Source: Eoetvoesia sp035555955 (lineage in GTDB: Bacteria; Pseudomonadota; Gammaproteobacteria; Burkholderiales; Burkholderiaceae_B). From it: a stretch of DNA of 64,000 nucleotides. Below, piece after piece: positions 31,640 through 40,119 of the stretch; the first letter of the stretch is position 1; every line of letters begins with the position of its first letter. The DNA is taken from assembly GCF_035555955.1 (NCBI RefSeq), contig NZ_DATMGA010000012.1, positions 18,011 to 82,010 of the forward strand, given 5' to 3'. The translations under genes were made by a program, and so were the position numbers. Under the pieces are notes generated by a model. That model saw only the letters and a program-made list of their open reading frames with translations. It was not told the origin of the DNA and made no database searches.

Positions 31640-33727
31640 CTACTCTCCGATCTCGATATCAAGGTTTCCAAAGGGATCGACCACCACGCGGTCGGTGGGC
31701 AGCACCACCGTGGTCGACGCATGCTCTTCGATCAGGGCAGGGCCCTGGATGCGATCGCCGGCCTGCAGAAGCGTGCGGTCGTACACGGGGGTTTCCACGA
31801 AACCGGCATCGTCGAAGAACACCTGCTTTCTGCGAACCTGCGCCGCCGAAACCTCCCGGCCGGAGCCTGGGCCGCGCTTCTCCTGGGGCGGCTTGAGCAT
31901 GGCGCCCGCCACGGAAACCCGCACGCTGACGATCTGCGCAGCCTCCTTGGGCGCGCAAGTGCCATAGCGCAGCAAATGCACGTCGTCGAAAGCCCGCTTG
32001 ACGCCGTCGACGTCCCGGTTGTCGAAAAGCGCCTGGGGAAGCTCGACCGTCACAGCATGTTCCTGGCCCACGTAGCGCATGTCCGCATAGCGCTTGATGT
32101 CGATGGACTGGGCGCGGGTGGCGGAGGACAGGATCGCGTCCCGGCCGGCCTGCTCCATTTCCCGATACAAGGATTCGATGCCGTCGAACGCGGCCTCGGA
32201 CAGCGCCTGGAAGCACGAACGCACGTAGTCGTAGCGCAGATCGCTGAAAAGCATGCCGTAGGCGGAAAAATGCCCCGGCGAAAACGGAATGACGACGCGG
32301 CGGATGCCCAGCTCGCGGGCGATGGCCGAGGCATGCAAGGGGCCGGCGCCGCCGTACACGATCATGGTGAAGGCGCCCGCGTCCAGCCCGCGCTCCGTCG
32401 TCACGCCCTTCACGGCATAGGACATGGCCGTTACCGCAATGCGCAAAATACCGTTGGCCGCCGTCTGCGTGTCCAGGCCCAACGGCCGGGCAAGATGCTC
32501 GTCCACCGCCCTGGTGGCGGCGCCCACGTCCAGCTTCATGCTGCCGCCCAGGAAGCACTCGGGGTCGAGCCGGCCCAGCAGCAGGTTGGCATCGGTGACG
32601 GTGGGCTGGGAGCCGCCGCGTCCGTAGCATGCCGGGCCCGGCATGGATCCCGCGCTGCGCGGGCCGACGCGCAGCGCGCCGCCTTCGTTCAGGGCCGCAA
32701 TGCTGCCCCCGCCCGTGCCCACTTCAAAAATATCGATCATGGGAATCTGTATGGGCAGGGCCTTGGCGTAGCCGCCGATCAACGCGCTTCCCGTCGTCAG
32801 CGGAACGCCATTGCTGATCACGCCGGCCTTGGCGGTGGTGCCGCCCATGTCGAAGGCAATGGCCTGGGTCAGCCCGAGCTGGGCGCAGATGGCCTGCGCC
32901 CCGATGACTCCCGCCGCCGGACCCGATTCCAGCATCCTGACGCAATAACGCTTGGCGTCGTCGACGGGAAAAAGGCCGCCCGTGGACTGGACGGCATAGA
33001 AGTTGCCTTGGAATTCGCTTTGCGCCAGATGGGATTCGAGCTCCTGCAAATAGGACTCCACCCTGGGGCCGACGTAGGCGTTCGCGGCCACCGAAGAGGC
33101 CCGTTCAAACTCCCGGTATTCCTTCGACAGCTCGTGGGAAGCCGTGACGAACACCGACGGTATTTCCTCTTCGATGATCTCCTTGACCCGTTTTTCGTGC
33201 GCATCGTTGCTGTAGGAATGCAGCAGGATGACGGCGACGGCTTCGACGCCGCGCTCCTTGAGCTCCCGGGCGATGTCGCGCACCCTTTGCTCTTGCAGTT
33301 CTTTATGGACGGTTCCGTCCGCAAGAAGCCTTTCCTCGACCTCGAACCGCAAGGAGCGTTCGACCAGCGGCTGGTGCTTTGAGAAGTAAAGATTGTAGGC
33401 GTCCGGCCGGTTGATCCGGCCGATTTCGTAGATATCCCGGAAGCCCTCGGTAATGAGCAGGGCGGTTCGCGCGCCGCTGCGCTCGAGCAAGGTGTTGATG
33501 ACGATGGTCGAGCCATGCAGGAAAATATCGGCGTCCTTGAACTGGACTCCGGCAATGTCCAGCGTATCTTGAATACCCCTTACCAGGCTGTCGTGCGTGG
33601 AAAGCGATTTGCCAAACAGCAGTTGCCGGCCGGTTTCGTCGAATGCCGCCAGATCCGTGAAGGTTCCGCCGATATCGACGGCCAGCCGAAGCCGGCGCTG
33701 TGCAGGTGTCGAAGTCGTGATGCTCAT
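31640..33727 (-). CDS. Hydantoinase A/oxoprolinase family subunit
   Basis: A 695-residue HyuA-type ATPase subunit. The N-terminal hydantoinase_A_N region (LAVDIGGTFTDLAAFDETGRQLLFGK) and the actin-like ATPase motif IAFDMGGTTAKAGVI with GTGGGSIAALNEGGALRVGPRSAG are clear. The C-terminal part holds VRVSVAGAMLKPP and a final beta-rich domain. ATP phosphorylates the substrate carbonyl or enol so that the ring can be opened by the complex with HyuB, 2 nt downstream. The 114-nt gap to the MFS gene contains a small hairpin (33746-33753 with 33768-33775) but no gene. Confidence 0.92.
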   Translation of the reverse strand: MSITTSTPAQRRLRLAVDIGGTFTDLAAFDETGRQLLFGKSLSTHDSLVRGIQDTLDIAGVQFKDADIFLHGSTIVINTLLERSGARTALLITEGFRDIYEIGRINRPDAYNLYFSKHQPLVERSLRFEVEERLLADGTVHKELQEQRVRDIARELKERGVEAVAVILLHSYSNDAHEKRVKEIIEEEIPSVFVTASHELSKEYREFERASSVAANAYVGPRVESYLQELESHLAQSEFQGNFYAVQSTGGLFPVDDAKRYCVRMLESGPAAGVIGAQAICAQLGLTQAIAFDMGGTTAKAGVISNGVPLTTGSALIGGYAKALPIQIPMIDIFEVGTGGGSIAALNEGGALRVGPRSAGSMPGPACYGRGGSQPTVTDANLLLGRLDPECFLGGSMKLDVGAATRAVDEHLARPLGLDTQTAANGILRIAVTAMSYAVKGVTTERGLDAGAFTMIVYGGAGPLHASAIARELGIRRVVIPFSPGHFSAYGMLFSDLRYDYVRSCFQALSEAAFDGIESLYREMEQAGRDAILSSATRAQSIDIKRYADMRYVGQEHAVTVELPQALFDNRDVDGVKRAFDDVHLLRYGTCAPKEAAQIVSVRVSVAGAMLKPPQEKRGPGSGREVSAAQVRRKQVFFDDAGFVETPVYDRTLLQAGDRIQGPALIEEHASTTVVLPTDRVVVDPFGNLDIEIGE

Positions 33728-33841
33728 GGTGCTCTAAAAAATGCTGAATCCGCTCCGTCGACTCCGCGCGGATTCATTGTTGTCGGAATAGCCGGAGCAG
33801 GCCTCGATGAATAGGTGTTGACAGGCCCTGGTGCCTTCGCT

Positions 33842-35263
33842 CTAGGAGGCGATTTCGTCCAGAGCCCTGCCCTTGGTTTCCAGGCCGAACAGCGCTACCG
33901 CCGCGCCCCCGACCACTGCGGCCCCGCCAAACAAGACGAACACGGAATTGATGGAGCCGCCGGTAAGCAACGCTCCCACCACGACCGGCCCGATGATCGA
34001 TCCGATTCTGAGCCAGCCGCTGGCCGTTCCCGCTCCAATGGCCCGTATCCGCGTGGGGTAGATCTCAGGGGCGTACACATACAGGCCGGCCAATAGAAAA
34101 GTGATGAACAGCATGCTTATCGATGCGCAGACCATGACCTCGAATGCGGGAACCGCGGTGCCCGCGTAAGCCAGATAAAGCATCGGTATCGCGCCTCCGA
34201 AGAAACCGATCATGAAGGTTTTGCGGCGCCCGATGTAATCGATCAGATAAATGCCGGCGAATGTCGCCAGGAATCCCACGACATTGCTGAACATCCCGTA
34301 GCGCAAGGCCACGTCCACCGGCAGGTGGTATTCGGTGCGATACAGCGTCGGCATCCATGCAATCAAACCGTATCCGGTCAATGAGGTGCAAAACGCCATG
34401 ATCCACACTCCCACAGTGCGAGCCGCAAGGCCATCGGTCAACAGTTGCTTGAACGAAGGACGGCGGTGGACGGGGGGAATGGTCACGGACAGCGGCGGCA
34501 GCGCCTCGCGCTTTGCGGCGGGCAGATGCCCTTCGATATCGGAGAGGATTTTCTCGGCTTCACGGACGCGGCCATTGGCTGCCAGCCAGCGCGGCGACTC
34601 GGGAACCAGGCGTGGCAGCAGCAAGCCAAGAATAATCGGCAAGGCTCCGATGAAGAACATGGACTTCCATCCGTAGGCGGGGATGACCCATACGGCGATG
34701 ACCGAGGTCAACAGCACCCCGAACGAAAACCCCGACTCCAGCGTAAAGATGATCCGGCCCCGGTTCTTGGCCGGGCTGAGCTCGTTCAGATACGTGGCCG
34801 CGATGGGAACCTCGCCTCCCAGGCCGATGCCCTGCAGAAACCGGAGTACGACGAAGATCACGAAGCCCCAGGCATACGCCGAACCCAGGCTGAACAAACC
34901 CATGATCAACAGCGCATACTTGAAAGCCGCGATACGGCCGAAGCGCTCCGCCGCCGCGCCCATCAGCAGGGCCCCGACCAATTGGCCAAGATAGCCCATG
35001 GAGATCATTATCCCGATTTCGCCCGGCGACAGCTTCCACTGCATCGCCAGCACGGGAAGCACGAATGCAATGGCAACGGCGTCGAAGGCATCGAAGACAT
35101 GCCCCGTGGCGGCCACGGCCAGCAGCTTGGCGTGCCAGCCCGAAACCGGCAGGCGCTCTATCCGCGCCGAAATCAATGCCACATCGCGGCGGCCTTCTTC
35201 CGCGCTGCTTAAACTGGTACCCGTGGGTTGAGCCCCCACCTCACTTTGTATTGCTCCTTCCAT
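33842..35263 (-). CDS. MFS transporter of the hydantoinase operon
   Basis: A 473-residue major facilitator with 12 helices, of the metabolite:proton symporter branch. Key elements are FDAFDAVAIAFVLP in helix 1, GRIAAFKYALL after helix 2, FLQGIGLGGEVPIAATYLNELSPAKNRGR in helices 4-5, the PESPRWL motif and YAPEIYPTRIRAIGAG. These mark the AAHS/sugar-porter-like importers of aromatic or other organic acids. A strong AGGAGG site supports ATG 35263. As first gene of the operon it presumably imports the compound that HyuAB and the FAH enzyme degrade. A 16-bp palindrome lies just before its ribosome site. Confidence 0.9.
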   Translation of the reverse strand: MEGAIQSEVGAQPTGTSLSSAEEGRRDVALISARIERLPVSGWHAKLLAVAATGHVFDAFDAVAIAFVLPVLAMQWKLSPGEIGIMISMGYLGQLVGALLMGAAAERFGRIAAFKYALLIMGLFSLGSAYAWGFVIFVVLRFLQGIGLGGEVPIAATYLNELSPAKNRGRIIFTLESGFSFGVLLTSVIAVWVIPAYGWKSMFFIGALPIILGLLLPRLVPESPRWLAANGRVREAEKILSDIEGHLPAAKREALPPLSVTIPPVHRRPSFKQLLTDGLAARTVGVWIMAFCTSLTGYGLIAWMPTLYRTEYHLPVDVALRYGMFSNVVGFLATFAGIYLIDYIGRRKTFMIGFFGGAIPMLYLAYAGTAVPAFEVMVCASISMLFITFLLAGLYVYAPEIYPTRIRAIGAGTASGWLRIGSIIGPVVVGALLTGGSINSVFVLFGGAAVVGGAAVALFGLETKGRALDEIAS

Positions 35264-35276
35264 GTCGCCTCCTTTT

Positions 35277-35292
35277 AGTGAAATATTTCACT
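35277..35292. promoter_or_regulatory. Palindromic operator 1 (probable IclR site)
   Basis: AGTGAAATATTTCACT, a perfect 16-bp palindrome directly upstream of the ribosome site of the MFS gene. An identical copy lies 113 bp further upstream, and the identity extends to 21 bp. IclR-family dimers bind palindromes of this size and composition. Occupancy here would block elongation into the operon. Confidence 0.6.
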
Positions 35293-35389
35293 TTCGTGTA
35301 ACCACCAAGAACAGCAAAACAGCATTCGTGCAATCGCCCTGCGTGCTTCTTTGCGCCTTTGCGGCGCCGATTCGGCTTTTTTATTATTT

Positions 35390-35405
35390 AGTGAAATATT
35401 TCACT
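35390..35405. promoter_or_regulatory. Palindromic operator 2 at the candidate promoter (probable IclR site)
   Basis: The second copy of AGTGAAATATTTCACT. On the minus strand it begins immediately after a TATAAA -10 element (35406-35411) and so covers the expected transcription start of the MFS/hydantoinase operon. Two identical sites 113 bp apart could allow cooperative binding or looping. Confidence 0.6.
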
Positions 35406-35490
35406 TTTATATGAAAAACAGGGAGCCAGTCGTTTTTTCTAAAATTATTAAATCAGCTTTTATTCGGATGCGCAAGAAAATTAACACATC

Positions 35491-35523
35491 AAAAAAACAA
35501 CCGGGGCGGCGGGCCGGCCGCCG
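35491..35523 (-). terminator. Rho-independent terminator of lrgAB
   Basis: A CGGCGG/CCGCCG stem (35507-35512 and 35518-35523, 5-nt loop) followed on the minus strand by a run of seven T (35491-35497) after about 9 nt. It lies 45 bp beyond the lrgB stop and isolates lrgAB from the next operon. Confidence 0.5.
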
Positions 35524-35567
35524 AACCGCAAAGACCTGTTTACTCCGCATTCTTTGCGTACGGGCTA

Positions 35568-36275
35568 CTACAAATACATCAGCACCGTTGCGCCCAGCAC
35601 GTTCATCAGCCCGATCAGCACCATGACCAGTCCGGCTATGGAGCCCTCTTCGCGGCCCAGTTCATACGCCTTGGCGGTTCCCGCGCCGTGGGCGCCCACG
35701 CCCAGCAAGGCCCCGCGCGCCAGGGACGAGCGTATCGGCAGCCAGGACAGCATGGACTGGCCGATAATGGCGCCCAGCACGCCGGTCACCACCACGAAAA
35801 TGGCGGTCAGGTCGGGAATGCCGCCGATATCGCCGGACACCTCCATGGCGAAGGGCGTGCTGATGGAGCGCGGAAGCAGGCTCAGGCGCAGCGCCCCATC
35901 CAGGCCGAGCAGCGTGGCCAGACCCCAGCCGGTGGCGATGGCCGTGGCGCTGCCCGCCACCATCCCGATCAGCAGCACCGGCCAATGGCGGCGCACCAGC
36001 GTGCGCTGCTCGTAAATCGGCACGGCGAACGCAACCGTGGCTGGGCCCAGCAGGCTTACCATCCATCCAGCGCCTTGAATGTAATCTTGGTAGCTGACAT
36101 GCGCCGCCAGAACCACCGCGATCAACAGCGCGGGCGCCAGCGCCAGCGGCGTCAGCCACCACCTGGCATAGCGCGTGTACAGCCGTTTGGCGATCACATA
36201 GAAAACGATGGTCAAGGCCGACCACAACAATCCATCGGCCAATGGCCTCATGCCGGGCAACACGGATGCAACCAC
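35568..36275 (-). CDS. lrgB: LrgB/CidB family membrane protein
   Basis: A 235-residue LrgB-type inner-membrane protein, partner of the holin-like LrgA. Conserved parts include ALAPALLIAVVLAAHVSYQDYIQGAGWMVSLLGPATVAFAVPIYEQ, SLLPRSISTPFAMEVSGDIGGIPDLTA and the C-terminal GVGAHGAGTAKAYELGREEGSIAGL. LrgAB/CidAB systems modulate murein hydrolase activity and export of pyruvate or other overflow metabolites. It starts 3 nt after the lrgA stop. Transcription is probably controlled by the divergent LysR gene. Confidence 0.93.
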   Translation of the reverse strand: MVASVLPGMRPLADGLLWSALTIVFYVIAKRLYTRYARWWLTPLALAPALLIAVVLAAHVSYQDYIQGAGWMVSLLGPATVAFAVPIYEQRTLVRRHWPVLLIGMVAGSATAIATGWGLATLLGLDGALRLSLLPRSISTPFAMEVSGDIGGIPDLTAIFVVVTGVLGAIIGQSMLSWLPIRSSLARGALLGVGAHGAGTAKAYELGREEGSIAGLVMVLIGLMNVLGATVLMYL

Positions 36276-36278
36276 GAT

Positions 36279-36701
36279 TCAGCCCTGCCCGCCGCCGCGC
36301 CGCGCTTGCCTGGACATCCACGCATAACAAGTATCGACGGTCAGCGCCGTGACCGCCATGACGGTCACCGTGCCCACGAGAATCACCAGAAGTATCTTCG
36401 CACCGAGCAGGCCGATGAATTCGCCATGCTGGGTAACGGCCAGCACGGCCGGCACGAAGAACAGCAGCATTTCCGCCAGAAACCATTGCGCGCCGCGGCG
36501 CATGCTCATCGGGCTGATGCAGCCGGTCGCCAGCAAGGCCAGCAGCAGCGCCAATCCGACGATGCCGCCGGGCACGGGTAAATGCGCCAGCCGAACCAAC
36601 GCCTCGCCCAACAGCCAAAAGCCGATGATCAGGCCGATTTGCGCAAGCCTTGCCTGATGCAGGCCGCGCCGGAAATTTACGGTGAGGGCACGTGTCTTCA
36701 T
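36279..36701 (-). CDS. lrgA: LrgA/CidA family holin-like protein
   Basis: A 140-residue protein with four membrane helices, of the CidA/LrgA family. The family core is GFWLLGEALVRLAHLPVPGGIVGLALLLALLATG (about residues 27-60), followed by MRRGAQWFLAEMLLFFVPAVLAV with the conserved FFVP. Its N-terminal 25 residues are hydrophilic and its C-terminal end is basic (MSRQARRGGGQG). It is first in the lrgAB pair, with 3 nt before lrgB, and faces a LysR regulator across 195 bp that contains a perfect 16-bp palindrome. The likely role is a holin-like pore or metabolite exporter. Confidence 0.92.
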   Translation of the reverse strand: MKTRALTVNFRRGLHQARLAQIGLIIGFWLLGEALVRLAHLPVPGGIVGLALLLALLATGCISPMSMRRGAQWFLAEMLLFFVPAVLAVTQHGEFIGLLGAKILLVILVGTVTVMAVTALTVDTCYAWMSRQARRGGGQG

Positions 36702-36758
36702 GAATGGATCAACTCCTGTGAAGACAGTGTAGGTTTCGCCCAGGATATTCTACAAATG

Positions 36759-36774
36759 AATTATTCGAATAATT
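36759..36774. promoter_or_regulatory. Palindrome in the lrgA/lysR divergent promoter (candidate LysR site)
   Basis: AATTATTCGAATAATT, a perfect 16-bp palindrome with the T-N11-A layout preferred by LysR proteins. It lies 58 bp from the lrgA start and 123 bp from the lysR start. A related half (CAATAATGGAATAATAT) follows. This is the expected operator for control of both genes. Confidence 0.5.
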
Positions 36775-36896
36775 TTGATTCAATAATGGAATAATATGAG
36801 GAGAAGGCGGCACGATTGAAACCACCCGGGCGCACGCCGGGAGCCGCCCCGGGCGCGGCCCGGCGGCCTGTCCACAAACCAGCACGGAGAAATCCC

Positions 36897-37856
36897 ATGG
36901 AACTGCGCAACCTGCGGGCATTTGTCGAAGTCGTCCGCCAAGGGGGCTTTTCTCGGGCGGCTAAAGTTGTTTTTGCCACACAGCCCACGGTCAGCAAGGC
37001 CGTCAGGCAATTGGAGGAAGAACTGGGCACGCCGCTGCTCGAACGTATCGGCCACCGCCACACGCTGACCTCGGCCGGCGAGGCGGTTTACCGCCACGCC
37101 ACCCGCATGCTGACGGCGCGCGACGAGCTCTTGTCCGAACTGCAGGACATCCAGGGACTGCGGCGCGGGACGCTGCAGCTGGGGTTGCCGACCATAGGCT
37201 CGAACACGCTGTTCGCGCCGCTGTTTGCCATCTATCTCCACCGTTACCCCGCCATCGACATCCGGCTGGCCGAACACGGCAGCGTGCAGCTCGAGGAAAT
37301 CCTGCGGGCCGGCAATATCGAGCTGGCCGCAACGCTGTTGCCGGTAAGCCACGAGTTCGAAAGCCAGGCGGTGCGCAAAGAGCCTCTTGTGGCGCTAATG
37401 CCGGCCAACCACAGGCTGGCGCGCCGCGCCTCGGTCAAGCTGGACGACCTGCGCACCGAGCCCTTCGTCCAGCTGGAAAGCAGCTTTGCCTTGAACCGGA
37501 TCATTCTTCAGGCCTGCCATCGGCGCGGCTTCGAACCGGCGGTGGCCGCGCGCAGCGGCCAGCTCGACTTCCTGACGGCCCTCGTCGCAGCCGGGCTTGG
37601 CATTGCTTTTCTGCCGCGCCTGATCATGGACGAACGCCGGCAGGCCGGACTGGCTCACGTCTTGCTGGACGAGCCCGACCTCAATTGGGACCTGGCCATG
37701 ATCTGGCGCCGCGGCGCCTATCTGTCGCTGGCCGCGCGCGCCTGGCTGGAAATCGTGCGCGATGCGCATTCGAAAGAGCAGGCGCCGGAGCCCGGGACGA
37801 AGCCGCAGCAGCCATCCGGCGCGCCGCGGCCGCCTTCCAGACGCCGCCGTCCGTAG
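36897..37856 (+). CDS. LysR family regulator divergent from lrgAB (CidR-like)
   Basis: A 319-residue LysR-type activator. The HTH is MELRNLRAFVEVVRQGGFSRAAKVVFATQPTVSKAVRQLEEELGTPLLER, and the effector domain runs from about residue 90. I start at ATG 36897 behind GGAG; the frame is open from 36816. Being divergent from lrgAB is the CidR arrangement, in which the regulator responds to acetate or pyruvate overflow. That assignment is by context only. The C-terminal 30 residues (KEQAPEPGTKPQQPSGAPR, then basic) are a low-complexity tail longer than usual. Confidence 0.88.
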   Translation: MELRNLRAFVEVVRQGGFSRAAKVVFATQPTVSKAVRQLEEELGTPLLERIGHRHTLTSAGEAVYRHATRMLTARDELLSELQDIQGLRRGTLQLGLPTIGSNTLFAPLFAIYLHRYPAIDIRLAEHGSVQLEEILRAGNIELAATLLPVSHEFESQAVRKEPLVALMPANHRLARRASVKLDDLRTEPFVQLESSFALNRIILQACHRRGFEPAVAARSGQLDFLTALVAAGLGIAFLPRLIMDERRQAGLAHVLLDEPDLNWDLAMIWRRGAYLSLAARAWLEIVRDAHSKEQAPEPGTKPQQPSGAPRPPSRRRRP

Positions 37857-37945
37857 CCACGAACTGCTCGAAATTGGGGGCCCTGAACGGGCGCGGTGTT
37901 AAGATTGAGCTGTATCCATACCTTCAGAATTCCGGAGTCGGGCTC

Positions 37946-39163
37946 ATGCCTTCACGCCCCATCTACATGGACTACGCGGCCACCTCGCCGGTGGATCCGC
38001 GCGTCGCCGACAAAATGACGCCCTGGCTGTACGAGCATTTCGGCAACCCCGCGTCGCGCACCCACCCCTACGGCTGGGAGGCCGAGGAGGCCGTCGAGGA
38101 AGCCCGCTCGCAGGTTGCGCAACTGGTCAATGCGGACCCCAGAGAGATCGTCTGGACGTCCGGCGCCACCGAATCCGACAACCTCGCCCTGAAAGGCGCC
38201 GCGCATTTCCATGCCGGGCGCGGCAAGCACATCGTCACGGTGAAAACCGAGCACAAGGCCGTGCTCGACACCTGCGCCGAACTCGAGCGCCAGGGTTTCG
38301 AAGTCACCTACCTGGACGTCCAAAGCGACGGCCTGCTGGACCTGGAGGCCTTCAAAAAGGCGCTGCGGCCCGACACCATCCTCGCTTCCGTCATGTACGT
38401 GAACAGCGAAATCGGCGTCATCCAGGATATTCCGGCCATCGGCGACATATGCCGCGAAAACGGCGTCCTGTTCCACGTCGACGCCGCACAAGCCACGGGC
38501 AAGGTCGACATCGACCTGCAGACTCTCAACGTCGATCTCATGTCTTTCTCGGCGCACAAGACCTGCGGGCCGAAAGGCATAGGCGCGCTGTACATACGCC
38601 GCAAGCCGCGCGTGCGCATCGAGGCGCAGATGCATGGCGGCGGCCACGAAAAGGGCTTTCGCTCGGGCACCCTGCCCACGCACCAGATCGTCGGCATGGG
38701 CGAGGCATTCCGCCTGGCGCGCCTGGAAATGCACGACGAGAACCTGCGCATCGGCAAGCTGCGCGACCGGCTCTGGGAAGGGCTTTCCAGGCTGGACGCG
38801 GTTTACCTCAATGGCAGCCTCGAACGGCGTTCGTGCAACAACCTGAACCTGAGCTTCGACTACATCGAAGGCGAGTCCCTGCTCATGGCCGTCAAGGACC
38901 TGGCCGTCTCCAGCGGGTCGGCCTGCACCTCGGCCAGCCTCGAGCCCTCGTACGTGCTGCGCGCCCTTGGGCGCAGCCACGAACTGGCCCACAGCGCCAT
39001 CCGCTTCAGCCTGGGCCGCTTCACCACACAAGAAGACATCGACTTTGCCGTCAAGCTGATCACCGGGCAAGTCGGCAAGCTGCGCGACATGTCGCCGCTA
39101 TGGGAAATGGCGCAGGAAGGCATCGACGTGCATGCCCTGCATTGGGAAGACGGCCTGAAATAA
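37946..39163 (+). CDS. iscS: Cysteine desulfurase (IscS)
   Basis: A 405-residue PLP enzyme that takes sulfur from cysteine for Fe-S clusters and tRNA thiolation. The key residues match Escherichia coli IscS with an offset of one: His103 (TEHKAVLD), PLP Lys205 (SAHKTCGPKG) and active-site Cys327 in SSGSACTSASLEPSYVLRALG. The C-terminal SPLWEMAQEGID, the IscU-docking end, is kept. The frame is open from 37685, but ATG 37946 with GGAG upstream gives the right length. No iscR, iscU, iscA, hscBA or fdx gene lies near it, so it is a stand-alone copy next to unrelated LysR genes. It could be the sole desulfurase or a second one. Confidence 0.93.
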   Translation: MPSRPIYMDYAATSPVDPRVADKMTPWLYEHFGNPASRTHPYGWEAEEAVEEARSQVAQLVNADPREIVWTSGATESDNLALKGAAHFHAGRGKHIVTVKTEHKAVLDTCAELERQGFEVTYLDVQSDGLLDLEAFKKALRPDTILASVMYVNSEIGVIQDIPAIGDICRENGVLFHVDAAQATGKVDIDLQTLNVDLMSFSAHKTCGPKGIGALYIRRKPRVRIEAQMHGGGHEKGFRSGTLPTHQIVGMGEAFRLARLEMHDENLRIGKLRDRLWEGLSRLDAVYLNGSLERRSCNNLNLSFDYIEGESLLMAVKDLAVSSGSACTSASLEPSYVLRALGRSHELAHSAIRFSLGRFTTQEDIDFAVKLITGQVGKLRDMSPLWEMAQEGIDVHALHWEDGLK

Positions 39164-39179
39164 CGCAGCCAGGACCCCG

Positions 39180-40085
39180 TTACACCCCAGGATGGGAAAG
39201 CCCGCTTTTGGTGCCCGTCAACCACAAGCGAAACCTGGTCAGCGCAACCTCGTTGCTTTTGTCTTCGGGATAGGCAAAGTAATAGGCGCCCGGACTTTGC
39301 ACCGACAGATCGGACAGCACCCGCAAGGCTCCGCTGTCCAGAAGATCATCGATCAGGAAGCGCGGCAGCAGCGCCACGCCTTGCCCGGCGCATGCGGCGG
39401 CGATCAGCATGGACTGCACTTCGAAGCGAGCCCCGCGCATGATGTTGATATGCGTGGCGCCCGCCGCCGAGCTCCATTCGCGCCATGCGTCGGGCCGGGT
39501 CATCAAATGCAATAGCGGCTGCCGCACGATCTCGGCGGCCTCCATGCTTTTCAGCTCGCTGGCGACCCTGGGGCTGCCCACGGGCAGCAGAACCTCGTCG
39601 AACAGATACTCGGTTTTCGCGCCCGGCCAGGAATCCGACCCGAAGTAGAGCGCCCCGTCGATGGACGCCTCGTTGAAAAGAAACCGGCTGGTTCTGGCGT
39701 GCACATTGATCGTGATACCGGGATGCTCGCGATTGAAATCGCCCAGCCGGGGAATCAGCCACTGGGCGCTGACCGTGGGCAGCGCCGCGATCTCCAGCAC
39801 GCGCCCTTCCCCTTCGTGCGCCATGATTTCCAGCGTCTGCCTCTCGAGCTTGTCCAGCGTCTGGGCGATATTGGCGCTGTAGACCCGGCCGGCGCGCGTA
39901 AGGATGACGCGCTGGCGAACCCGGCTGAACAGCGCCACGCCCAATTGCTCTTCCAGCAAGGCGATCTGACGCGACACGGCGCTGGCCGTCAAGGACAGCT
40001 CGTGCGCCGCGGCGGTCACGCTTTCGTGCTTGGCCACCGTGGAGAACGCCAGCAGCGCCCCCAGGCTGGGGATGTTTCTACGCAT
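39180..40085 (-). CDS. GcvA-like LysR family regulator (cassette 2)
   Basis: A 301-residue LysR-type regulator of the GcvA-like branch. Its HTH is SLGALLAFSTVAKHESVTAAAHELSLTASAVSRQIALLEEQLGVALFSR, and the effector domain includes LEIAALPTVSAQWLIPRLGDF (about residues 96-116), typical for the group. It is divergent from the binding-protein gene that opens catabolic cassette 2, with 238 bp between them, so it probably activates that operon in response to the substrate. Its 3' end is 16 nt from the convergent iscS gene. Confidence 0.9.
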   Translation of the reverse strand: MRRNIPSLGALLAFSTVAKHESVTAAAHELSLTASAVSRQIALLEEQLGVALFSRVRQRVILTRAGRVYSANIAQTLDKLERQTLEIMAHEGEGRVLEIAALPTVSAQWLIPRLGDFNREHPGITINVHARTSRFLFNEASIDGALYFGSDSWPGAKTEYLFDEVLLPVGSPRVASELKSMEAAEIVRQPLLHLMTRPDAWREWSSAAGATHINIMRGARFEVQSMLIAAACAGQGVALLPRFLIDDLLDSGALRVLSDLSVQSPGAYYFAYPEDKSNEVALTRFRLWLTGTKSGLSHPGV

Positions 40086-40119
40086 CGACTTATTTCCAAA
40101 AACTTAACATATGTGAAAA

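Larger units (their letters stand above)
35264..35567. other. 304-bp intergenic region with operators, promoter and terminator
   Basis: The only gene-free stretch above 300 bp. It contains two identical palindromes, a candidate minus-strand promoter at the second one (TATAAA at 35406-35411 on the minus strand, with a weak ACGACT 17 nt before it) and the lrgB terminator. An open plus-strand frame through it (from 35351) has no family likeness and runs into antisense of lrgB; I do not accept it as a gene. Confidence 0.6.

Noticed and set aside
29865..31967. 700-codon open frame on the plus strand opposite the HyuB/HyuA genes
   Set aside because: Antisense shadow of strongly supported hydantoinase genes; the translation is rich in His, Gly, Arg and Asp, with no recognisable domain. 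High-GC coding DNA keeps such frames open.
31721..33382. 553-codon plus-strand frame opposite the HyuA gene
   Set aside because: Shadow frame of the same kind; HyuA carries clear ATPase motifs on the other strand.
35351..35626. Possible small gene starting near the second IclR-type palindrome on the plus strand
   Set aside because: The basic, Arg-rich translation has no family likeness, it runs into antisense of lrgB, and its start lacks a ribosome site.
37685..37945. 87-codon N-terminal extension of the cysteine desulfurase frame
   Set aside because: It overlaps the end of the LysR gene, adds nothing similar to IscS, and the ATG at 37946 has a ribosome site and gives the family length.
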